Origin: a virus
DNA: 41,533 nucleotides
Virus record (IMG/VR): IMGVR_UViG_3300036715_000532
Coordinates: 1-41,533 of that record
Strand: one strand, 5' to 3'
Below are positions 8,723-17,700 of the stretch, one piece after another. A program made the position numbers and the translations under genes. The notes under the pieces are model-generated. The model was not told the origin of the DNA and ran no database searches. It worked only from the letters and a program-made list of their open reading frames with translations. The first letter of the stretch is position 1. The number at the start of each line of letters is the position of its first letter.

Positions 8723-10248
8723 CACAAGTATCCTATAGAGCTAATCTTAATGCAGCTTCCTACCCGTTCCTATCGGAGAATCAGGGTAGGTCTGTTATCG
8801 TGCGCGGTCAGGATGGTAATTACATTCCTAATGTTACATCGCAGGAGGATAAGGATAAGGCTGGTATTCCTCAGATGTACTATTGCCATAATGTCATGCC
8901 AGTAGAGGATGGTATGCAATCTGTGGGCTACAACTTATTAGTAGATTATGTTGGGCTAACTGAGTCAGGATTCAATGAGACTCTGCTATTACGAGATAAC
9001 TTAGGTAATAAAGCCTACCTTGCGAAGATGACAGATACGCGGAACTATGTCTACTTACCTGTATCTAATACATGGGTTGCTACAACTTCCATTCCTTCGT
9101 CTGCTGGCGCTTTTGTAACTACAGCATTTATCAACGGAATTACTTATATCTATTTTTCTGGGATAGGTTGCTACAAGTATAACTGGAGTACCAATACTCT
9201 GGACACTGTAACTCTGACAGGATTAACTGCGGCGAATGTTATCGGAATTACGGCTGCTGCTGGGTATATGATAGCTTGGACTAAATCTTCTGTAGCATGG
9301 AGTTCTTTGATTGATCCAACAGATTTTACTCCATCCTTATCTACAGGAGCAGGCGGCGGTAATGTACAGCAGGTTAAGGGTAATATTACATTCTGTTTCC
9401 CTAACATGTTAGGCTTCATTATTTATTCAGAAGATAATGCCGTTGCTGCACTAGCTTCCAACAATACTAGATACCCATTTAACTACAGAGAGATTGTAGG
9501 TTCTGGAGGATTGAGAGATAATACCCTGATTGCCTACGATGCAGATACAGCCGATCATTACGTATATACCACGGATGGAATGCAATTAGTAACATCCAAG
9601 TCTGCTCAAATGGTATTTCCAGCTGTTACAGACTTTGTAGCAGGATCCTATTTTGAAGACTTTGATGAATCGTCGCTTACATTCTCTCGTACTGTTCTTA
9701 CCTCGAACATGAAGAAGAAGGTAACTGTTGTATCATCTAGATATCTGATTATCTCATACGGCATCTCCTCATTTACTCATGCGCTGGTGTATGATACTTC
9801 ACAGAAACGTTGGGGCAAGTTAAAGATAGATCATGTAGATTGTTTCGAGTTTGCTACTCTCGATCCAGCTGTAGTTGAAGCTCCGAAAAAGGCTGTCTGC
9901 TTTCTGCAGGCTAACGGAGTTATTATGCAGGTGGACTTTTCTGTGGGATCAACTGTCTCATCTGGGATTCTAGTGTTAGGTAAGTACCAGTACGTAAGAA
10001 CAAGAACACTACAACTGGATACGGTTGAACTGGAAAATATCAGAGCTAATAATACCTTTGCATTGTACGATGTACCTAATTTAGATGGTAAGGCAGGTGT
10101 TGCTATAGCTGGAACTCTTATCAGTAATAGTAATAATACCAGAAAATATGGGTTTAGATCAGTAGCCATTAACCACTCACTGATCTTCAAGGGAGGTTTC
10201 TACGTAGTATCACTGCAACTGGACTTCAACGTGCACGGAAGAAGATAG
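8719..10248 (+). CDS. Tail nozzle/hub protein (P22 gp10-like or tail tubular B-like)
   Basis: A 509-residue beta-rich protein. It starts with an extended segment (YRANLNAASYPFLSENQGRS) and has repeated propeller-like strands such as ITYIYFSGIGCYKYNW and ALVYDTSQKRWGKLKIDHVD. These recall P22 gp10-type DNA-stabilising tail hubs and podovirus nozzle proteins. At 509 residues it is shorter than T7 gp12 (about 790) and close to P22 gp10. Coupled to the previous gene by ATGA. Confidence 0.7.
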   Translation: MTQVSYRANLNAASYPFLSENQGRSVIVRGQDGNYIPNVTSQEDKDKAGIPQMYYCHNVMPVEDGMQSVGYNLLVDYVGLTESGFNETLLLRDNLGNKAYLAKMTDTRNYVYLPVSNTWVATTSIPSSAGAFVTTAFINGITYIYFSGIGCYKYNWSTNTLDTVTLTGLTAANVIGITAAAGYMIAWTKSSVAWSSLIDPTDFTPSLSTGAGGGNVQQVKGNITFCFPNMLGFIIYSEDNAVAALASNNTRYPFNYREIVGSGGLRDNTLIAYDADTADHYVYTTDGMQLVTSKSAQMVFPAVTDFVAGSYFEDFDESSLTFSRTVLTSNMKKKVTVVSSRYLIISYGISSFTHALVYDTSQKRWGKLKIDHVDCFEFATLDPAVVEAPKKAVCFLQANGVIMQVDFSVGSTVSSGILVLGKYQYVRTRTLQLDTVELENIRANNTFALYDVPNLDGKAGVAIAGTLISNSNNTRKYGFRSVAINHSLIFKGGFYVVSLQLDFNVHGRR

Positions 10249-10257
10249 GAGTACTGT

Positions 10258-10788
10258 ATGCCTAATAACATGTCTATTAACCTAGGGCTTACCATAGTTC
10301 CGGAGGCGCATAATCCTGAGGATGCGCTGGAATTTAATAAGATATATAATGCGCTTAATACATTAGGTAATGCGCTAGATTCCTACACTTCTCCTGTTGC
10401 CTATCCTCAAGCTGATTGGCCTAGTCTACTTCCTTCTTCCACGCTAAAGTGGCAAAACATGTGCAGAGCTTACTTCTTAGCTTCCGAGGCAATAGTAGCA
10501 GGAGCAGTTATTAATATCTGGAGCAATGCAGGAACACCTAATATTAGGAATGCCAATGCATCTGTACCACAGTATGTGCGAGGAGTTGCACCGAATGCCG
10601 TAGCTTCTGGAAGTTATGGTGAAGTGTTTCTGAAAGGAATGGCGTTTATTTCTGGACTAACTCCGGGGGCTGTATATTACTTATCTAATACAGCAGGATT
10701 GATATCATCCGCGCCCGGAGCCAACTCACAGATTGTAGGTTTTGCTTTAACATCTAATACATTGTTATTCGATCCGGAGATTAAGTAA
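10258..10788 (+). CDS. Virion structural protein, unknown
   Basis: A 176-residue protein with a helical N-terminal half (DALEFNKIYNALNTLGNALD) and a C-terminal beta domain (GLTPGAVYYLSNTAGLISS) of the kind seen at the end of phage fibres and capsid-associated proteins. AGGAG precedes the start. It may be a short fibre or tail tip; the exact role is inferred from position. Confidence 0.65.
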   Translation: MPNNMSINLGLTIVPEAHNPEDALEFNKIYNALNTLGNALDSYTSPVAYPQADWPSLLPSSTLKWQNMCRAYFLASEAIVAGAVINIWSNAGTPNIRNANASVPQYVRGVAPNAVASGSYGEVFLKGMAFISGLTPGAVYYLSNTAGLISSAPGANSQIVGFALTSNTLLFDPEIK

Positions 10789-11205
10789 ATGAACAGTACA
10801 GTACAGACACGCGGCGAAAGAAATAATAACCCCGGAAATATTCGTAAGGATGGAAGGACGGTATGGAAGGGACAACTTACAAGTGGCGCCGATCCTAGCT
10901 TCGTAACATTCCTTGATGCTAACTCCGGTATTCGCGCCCTTGCAGTTATCCTCAAGAACTATCAGACTAAGCATGGCTTGAGAACATTACGGGATATTAT
11001 TAACCGTTGGGCACCTCCGGTAGAGAATAACACAGAAGCTTACATCAATGCTGTATGTACTGACTGCTCTATTACTGACTCTGAAGTCGTAGATTTAGCG
11101 ATCCCTAGTGTACTGGTTAAGGTAGTGAAAGCTATAATCCACCATGAAAACGGTCGCTGTCTCTACAGTGATGATAACATCTTACAAGTTGTGAAAAGTT
11201 TATAG
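10789..11205 (+). CDS. Virion-associated peptidoglycan hydrolase (P5-like)
   Basis: A 138-residue protein with the motif series RGERNNNPGNIRK (residues 8-20), FVTFLDANSGIRAL, and IINRWAPPVENNTEAYI. These mark the lysozyme-like family often annotated structural protein P5, which cuts cell-wall glycan. No signal peptide is seen. It lies directly before a GTA-type holin, so it could serve as endolysin, as the virion-borne hydrolase, or both. The start at 10789 follows GGAG and the previous stop by one base. Confidence 0.7.
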   Translation: MNSTVQTRGERNNNPGNIRKDGRTVWKGQLTSGADPSFVTFLDANSGIRALAVILKNYQTKHGLRTLRDIINRWAPPVENNTEAYINAVCTDCSITDSEVVDLAIPSVLVKVVKAIIHHENGRCLYSDDNILQVVKSL

Positions 11206-11220
11206 CCCTAGGAGAATAGT

Positions 11221-11772
11221 ATGGATACCCTGAAACAGTTACTTGGAACAGTTGCACCTTGGATTGGCTCTGCATTAGGGGGGCCGCTGGGAGGTGCAGC
11301 TGCTACAGCTATTGCTAAGGCACTAGGATTGCGGGAAGAAGATGCCAAAGATATGTCCTCAATCCAAGCAGCTATTGCTGGTGCAACTCCAGAACAGATG
11401 CTTGAACTTAAGAAACAAGATCAAGACTTTGCAGTACAGATGCAGTCTCTGGGCTTCTCGCATATTGAGAAACTTGACGCGCTATCTCAACAGGATAGAG
11501 ATTCTGCAAGACACAGAGAAGTTAGCACTGGCGATAAGGTTAATCGCAATCTGGCTTATCTGTATACATCTGGATACTTTATTATCATTGGGGTCGTAAT
11601 CACAGCTGGTATTAAGGCAGAAGCTAAGGACTTGGTAAACGCCCTGCTGGGAATGATGAGTGCCGCACTTGTTGCAATTAATGGGTATTACTTCGGATCA
11701 TCTAGCGGCTCCGCTACTAAGACAGAGTTGCTAGGAAAACAGTTAAGTGCCCAACAAGGGCAAGGAGAATAA
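11221..11772 (+). CDS. GTA-type 3TM holin-family protein
   Basis: A 183-residue protein. Residues 5-35 are a hydrophobic Gly/Ala-rich segment (WIGSALGGPLGGAAATAIAK), followed by a charged helical middle and two spans at about 112-130 and 140-158. The layout and the DRDSAR segment at 92-97 match the three-span holin family of gene-transfer agents (PF11351). It would permeabilise the inner membrane for the hydrolase encoded just upstream. TAGGAGAA precedes the start. Confidence 0.8.
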   Translation: MDTLKQLLGTVAPWIGSALGGPLGGAAATAIAKALGLREEDAKDMSSIQAAIAGATPEQMLELKKQDQDFAVQMQSLGFSHIEKLDALSQQDRDSARHREVSTGDKVNRNLAYLYTSGYFIIIGVVITAGIKAEAKDLVNALLGMMSAALVAINGYYFGSSSGSATKTELLGKQLSAQQGQGE

Positions 11773-11776
11773 TAAA

Positions 11777-13033
11777 ATGGCTACCGACACGCTTGAGAAT
11801 AAACAGGCACCTAATAACGGGGTTGACCTCGCTTCAATTCTTAAACTCTTTATTCCGTCACAAGGCGATCAGACTACTAAGACTTCCGGCGGAACCCAGA
11901 CTACCCAGACTGGACTAGATCAGAAAACTATAGAAGGTTTGATCAATCAGTTGCTAGGATCTAATCAAGGTCTGGCATCTGTTGTATCTGGACAGAACAC
12001 GTCTGGTATGTATAACTCCACTGTGAATACTCAGCTAGTTAATGATCTAATGAGTAAGGTGACTACAGACGTAGCTGCTAAGGCGGCTCCATCAGTAGTT
12101 ACTACATCGCCACTTACTAAGACTGCTTCCACAGCCGCACAAGTTGATCCTATTATGGGACTCCTTGGTACTGCTGGTGCGTATGTGGGTAATAGGATTC
12201 TTAAGAAGTCTGGCATTCAAGATGCTATTGACGGGGCAAGCGATAAGCTAGGTGGAGCTATCTCCAGCGCACTTGGTCTTGGTGATTCCTCTACAGTAGC
12301 TGGCGCTGGCGTTGGTAATGCTGTGAGTGATTCCCTATCTTCTGCAGGTAGCAATCTTTTCGGCGTAGGAGGCTCCAATGCTGTATCTAGTTTCGCAGAT
12401 AGTATCTCATCTTTTGGCGGCCTTGGCGATGCTGTTGGCGGTGTAATGAATAACTTCTTAGGTTCAGCCGGTGGGAATGTTATCGGAGATGCTACAGGTA
12501 TTATGGGATTGGATGGTGCTATGGGGCTTGGAACTAATAGTGTACCTGTTCTTGGGCCAGTAATGGATTTCGCTAACGGTAATCCCGCTGGTGGTATTGG
12601 TACTATCATAGGTTCTATGACACCTCTTGGCCCAGTTGGTGGCGTAATCGGTGGATTGGTAGGTGATCTTGTCGGGGGTGATTCTGTTATCTGTACTGAA
12701 TTGCACCGTCAAGGTTTGCTAGCATCTGATGTATATGCTCTTGATAGCATCTATGGTAAGACTAAGGTATCTGCTAGAGTAATGACAGGTTATCATTCCT
12801 TCGGTATTCCTATTGCACAAGCAATGGCTAAGAGTTCTTTCATTACCTCTTTGGTTAAACCATTCGCTACAGCTTGGGCTAATGAAATGGCACATAAGAT
12901 GCAACCACACGCTTACGCGCCTGACCTGCTTGGTAAGCTCATCTTCGCTATCGGTGTACCAGCGTGTGCTGCTATTGGATATGCTATCTCTCTTAAGAAA
13001 GGGGCTATGTCATGGGTTCCATCGACCAACTAA
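11777..13033 (+). CDS. Internal virion protein, Gly/Ala-rich (418 aa)
   Basis: Start at 11777 is chosen because CAAGGAGAA lies 8-14 bases upstream. The middle (about residues 110-310) is long, Gly/Ala/Ser-rich and weakly hydrophobic, suited to crossing membranes during ejection. The C-terminal 110 residues form a distinct domain (SVICTELHRQGLLASDVYAL) shared by internal proteins of many podoviruses. It is the first of three consecutive large genes likely to form the ejected complex, and overlaps the next by 22 bases. Confidence 0.7.
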   Translation: MATDTLENKQAPNNGVDLASILKLFIPSQGDQTTKTSGGTQTTQTGLDQKTIEGLINQLLGSNQGLASVVSGQNTSGMYNSTVNTQLVNDLMSKVTTDVAAKAAPSVVTTSPLTKTASTAAQVDPIMGLLGTAGAYVGNRILKKSGIQDAIDGASDKLGGAISSALGLGDSSTVAGAGVGNAVSDSLSSAGSNLFGVGGSNAVSSFADSISSFGGLGDAVGGVMNNFLGSAGGNVIGDATGIMGLDGAMGLGTNSVPVLGPVMDFANGNPAGGIGTIIGSMTPLGPVGGVIGGLVGDLVGGDSVICTELHRQGLLASDVYALDSIYGKTKVSARVMTGYHSFGIPIAQAMAKSSFITSLVKPFATAWANEMAHKMQPHAYAPDLLGKLIFAIGVPACAAIGYAISLKKGAMSWVPSTN

Positions 13034-14742
13034 TTCAGACTCAACCCTTCGGTACTCCTGCTATCCTTAACAGCGTAGCAGGACGTAATACGCAGATTGA
13101 GTCTGATAAAACTGCGGTATCAAATGCAACAGTTAAAGCAGACGATGTATTCTCTCAGTACGTAAATACTATTGATCGCGATGTTGGTAATGTCCTTATT
13201 GTTAAGCAAGCAGAAGGTATTCGTGAAGCTGACCTGAAGAATAATACTAGCAAAGCTATCATTGCTGCGGGCGCTGATCCAGATACTATTGTGGCTCTTA
13301 CACAACAAGCTGGCCAAGAGTATCAACAAGCTCTTGCTGCCAGAGACAAGATTGCGCAGAAAGAATCTGTAGGCTTCTTGGACTCTCCTATTGAGTACCT
13401 TGTGAATCAGGTAACTCTTGGACAAGATTACGCAGACTATAATGCACATGTCGATAAACATAACATGATGCAAAATCGTATTGTAGCACTGAATACAGCA
13501 TCTTCTGATATTGGTAAGGCTGTAGCAGCTACTCAAGAATCTGAATCGCTGGATACTATCAATCGCCGCGCAGTTGTAGCTGCCGGCGCACTGCAAGATA
13601 AATCCTATCAGACCCAAGTTGAAGCTCTTAAGTATGATCAGAACTCTCTAAATGAATTACGTTCTATGAGTGAGGAGCAGATCAGAAATCAGATGGGTGC
13701 AGCATCTCTTATTAGACAAGATGAAGATATGGAGATGCGCAGGAAAGACTTCGTATTGCGTCAGGAAGAGCTTAAGCAACGTGCGGAGTCCGCTGCTGAT
13801 GAGCATGAATTGCGCCGTATGACTTTAAAGCAACGGGAAGAAGAGATGGCATCTCAAGCTGGATTGGTAGAGGCCCTAAATCGCGGTCGTGCTACCAAGG
13901 GACTTCCACCACTTGATGCTAAGACTGCTATCAATGTTCTGAAGATGAACAATCCTATCGGCGCCGCCGCTAATGTTGATCTCGCTGCCGGTTATACAGA
14001 ACTTAGTACACAACCACGCGATGCGAATGGTAATCCAGACCCTACAAAACAAGGTATTAGATCTCTCGGATCGGATCTTTCCTCGGCAGTTGGATCTATT
14101 CTTGTCAACAATGCGCCCGGATCTTCTGAAGGACAGAGACAGGTTATCAAAAGAATCAATGACCTTAGGGATAATGTACTCCTTAATCCTCAAAATGCTA
14201 ATATCAAACCTAACGTACTTGCGGATACTGTAGCTGATGATCTTAAGAAAGAGATCAACAACGATAAGAATAATGTACCTCAAGGGCGCGGATCGCTTCT
14301 GGAAGTTCCTGCACCTTCGGTAGTTCTTGAAACTAATGAGAATCTTGTTAAGCTTCCCTTCGTATCAAAGGTAATTGTTCCTAGTGTACAGCAGAAGGGA
14401 GCAACTGATCCTACTGCATTAGTACTTCGCGGCGTTGCGGAAGTTAAGGCAGGTAATCTAAAGGTGAATGACTTGATTGATGGTATTTCTCAGTACTATA
14501 CTCAAGCTAATCAGCTCAATGCAGCGCAAAAGGATCTTAATGCATTCGGTATTACTGCACCTAGTACTTACAACGTTAAACTGGATGTAGGTGTTCCATT
14601 TGTAGGGCCTGTCGATCTTGTTAATAAAGCTAAAGTTACAGCTGTTATTATGTCCAGATTGAGATACGAGAATTTTGGGTCACTGCATCCAATCGAGGGT
14701 GTAACAGATTGGCAGCCTACTTCATTTAGAGGAGAGAAATAA
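13012..14742 (+). CDS. Internal virion protein, coiled-coil (576 aa)
   Basis: Starts inside the end of the previous gene, with AAGGGG upstream, and ends in a TAATG overlap with the next. Residues about 220-295 are strongly charged and predicted coiled coil (EMRRKDFVLRQEELKQRAES). The rest is polar and helical with no catalytic motif. Place and composition match the second member of a T7 gp14/15/16-like ejection set. Confidence 0.7.
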   Translation: MGSIDQLIQTQPFGTPAILNSVAGRNTQIESDKTAVSNATVKADDVFSQYVNTIDRDVGNVLIVKQAEGIREADLKNNTSKAIIAAGADPDTIVALTQQAGQEYQQALAARDKIAQKESVGFLDSPIEYLVNQVTLGQDYADYNAHVDKHNMMQNRIVALNTASSDIGKAVAATQESESLDTINRRAVVAAGALQDKSYQTQVEALKYDQNSLNELRSMSEEQIRNQMGAASLIRQDEDMEMRRKDFVLRQEELKQRAESAADEHELRRMTLKQREEEMASQAGLVEALNRGRATKGLPPLDAKTAINVLKMNNPIGAAANVDLAAGYTELSTQPRDANGNPDPTKQGIRSLGSDLSSAVGSILVNNAPGSSEGQRQVIKRINDLRDNVLLNPQNANIKPNVLADTVADDLKKEINNDKNNVPQGRGSLLEVPAPSVVLETNENLVKLPFVSKVIVPSVQQKGATDPTALVLRGVAEVKAGNLKVNDLIDGISQYYTQANQLNAAQKDLNAFGITAPSTYNVKLDVGVPFVGPVDLVNKAKVTAVIMSRLRYENFGSLHPIEGVTDWQPTSFRGEK

Positions 14743-17700
14743 TGTCTTTCTCAGATTACTCTCAAGAAACAGCTTATCAACCATCTCAGATGGAAGACTT
14801 ACCAGACTACCGTATCGCTTCCGAGAACCATAACTACGGTAATGGAAATGCAGTAACTTATGATCCATCAACTTGGGGTGACGCTCTATCCAATGCAGGT
14901 AAGTTCGCAGTAGGTTCCGTTGTCTCAGGTTGGAATGGTATCGAGAATACAGCAGTGGCTGTAGGTAACTTCCTCGGAGGTGACTTCCAGAAAGCGAATA
15001 CTGCGGCAGATCTTGCTGGCATCGACTCTGATCTTGGTATGTACTATCTGAAGAACCAACAAGCAATTGATACTGTTGGCTTCATTCTAGGTTCCACTGT
15101 TGGTGGCATGGCTGGTGTTAAAGTCCTCAATGCAGGACTCAAGGTATTTCAAGCGGCCGAAACTACTGGTATTGTTGGTGCCAATCTGGGCACTGCAACT
15201 GGTCTGATAAATCCTGCAGTAGATGCTTACATTGCTAAGGCGGGTATCGAGATTGCGCAGACTTCGCAGGCTTTCTCGTGGCTCAATGCTGGCGTACTTA
15301 AAGCCGCTGGTGCAGGTATTGGACAAGCAGCTCTGGAGAACGCAGTATTCACTACTGTAGGTATGGCTACTAATGCGGCGTCACCTGTGTTAGAGGACTC
15401 CGATCGCGGCGACATTGTATCTAACATTCTGTGGGGAACAGGTGTTGGCACAGTCATTGGTGGAGCTTTCAATCTTGCTAAGGTTGCTCGCGGTGTTAAG
15501 GCTACTGTTACTACAGCAGAAGATAGTACCATGTTTGCCCGCGCCATTGATGAATTACAATCAGATAATAAGAACGTCCAGCCATCTGATCGTATTATTC
15601 TGTGGCAAGGTACGCTGGAGAAAAGATTGAGTCCAGAAGCACAAGCTCTTATGAGTGATCCTAGCAATCCACTGTATCAGAAGGTACAGAGAGATATGCA
15701 GGACATGACGAGTAAGGTAAGGAATCTGCAAGGCGCTGAGATGCAGGCTCTTGCTCGCGGTGATGCGGAATTATCTGTTTCTACTTGGAACCTTATTAAA
15801 GGACTAGATGGTAAAGCAATGCAAGAAGCACTGTATGCTTCTACAAGCATTGCGCGCGTAGGTGTGCAAACAGCGGAGGAATACTCTTTCATCAGAGCTG
15901 CTAAGAAACTGGTAGGTATTGAGAATCCAGAGGCAGCAGATACTATTCAGTCCTTCCATACTCGCTTTGTAGCCCTCACTGGCGAACAAGCTGGACAAGT
16001 ATTCTCTGAGGAACCTCTGGTACTTAACATCGCTGACACTGTGAAGAACGCAGCAGCGGTTGATTCCAAGGTTAGTTCTTATGGATACAAATTCTCTCAA
16101 ACAGATTTCAATGTAGCCAATCCAGAGTTGAGTCATCTAGATGTAGAGGCTAGATACCTTGCAGCGGATAGGGACTTTAGACTAACCGCAGGTAGCACAG
16201 TAGGTGCTAAGGATATCCCTGCGCTGGAGAAAGCTTACTTCCAAAAGCTAGATGGATTGAAACTGGATCACGGCGATGGAGTTCCAGAAGTTTTAGGGAG
16301 TAGACAGGAAATCTATTCGGCGCTCGGTAATGCTAAGGATCAAGCTATTCATGAGATGCGACTGGCAAAGGTATCCGAAGAAGAGATTGCTAAGAGAGTC
16401 AATGTTACTCAAGCTTATCTTCGGGGGGAAGCTGGTACAGAACTTGAATCGAATCTGTTTGCTAGACAGAAAGCTGCTGCTGACTGGATAGCTAAGATGA
16501 AGGATACTGGAGTGGATACTAGCAAACTCCCTAGCCTAGAGTATCAGCCGAAGTATGCTAAGGTGATCTATAGTCCAGAAATTATTGCTGGCTTCAAGCC
16601 TATGGAAGCTAACGCTATCTCCCTCATTAAGGCTAGATCGAAACTGTATCAGCAAGGCGTGGACACAGTAGTTGCCAAGTATGCAGGTGATCTTGCATCG
16701 CGGCTTACTCTTGGTACTGAGGATGAGTTACTGAAAGCCAATCGCTTCGGTGCTGGTGCTGGCCTGTTTAGTTTCGGTAACGGTAACTACGGTACTCTTG
16801 CAAGTCTGGCAGAAAGCAATGGACAAGTTACATCCATACTCCAGAAGAAGTTTGTAGATGAAACTACGGATGCTCTTACTCCTGCTATCGTTAAAGCCGC
16901 ACAGGATAGGGACTCTATGATTGAGTTCGCAGTTGTGAATAATAGAATCGCGGCTACTCCATCTAGTGTTCAGTATGTACATGTTGACTTGAAGCAGATG
17001 TTTGGGGATAAGTTATCAGTACTTCCCGGACTTGATAAGGTAATCAATGAGCGCGGAGTTGGTATGATGCCCACAGCTCAACTGAAGTATTATCAGGATT
17101 TGGTATCAGGAGTTATTCACAAGGATGGTAACGGTAACATTGTGCCACTGAGTGTCCCTAAGTTAGAGGCCGATGCCCCCATCTTTATTCCCGTGAATAG
17201 AGAGAACACCTCTAGTATCATTCAGGCTCACATGGAACGTAGCGATAACAATATCAATCGCTTCCAAGAACTGCGCGGCTCGCAAGGTCTGGCAGTAACA
17301 AAGAAGATTGGCACGTTCCAACCTATACATCCTAATCCTAAGGACTATCCGTTCTTTGCCTTGGTAGTCGATGATAGTGTACATGGTGCAGGTCATGTAA
17401 GTATGATCAATGCTTCATCTTCTGAAGATTTGGAAGCCTTGATTTCTAAAGTACCTGCTGATAGAAATTACAGAGTAATCAAGAAATCTGACAGTATTGA
17501 TTTCCACAAAGCTCTTGGTGACTTCGAGTACAATAGAACTCTGAATGAGAATTACATCAATGCTGACCTTAAACGTGTTGGTGCTAATACTCAATTCATT
17601 CCTGCAACTGATGCCGATGTTGTAGCTAGGAATCTGCTCGAGTTCCACACAACAGCAGATAATACTTTTGCAAGAGAGTTAGTAAGTGCGAAACTGGATA

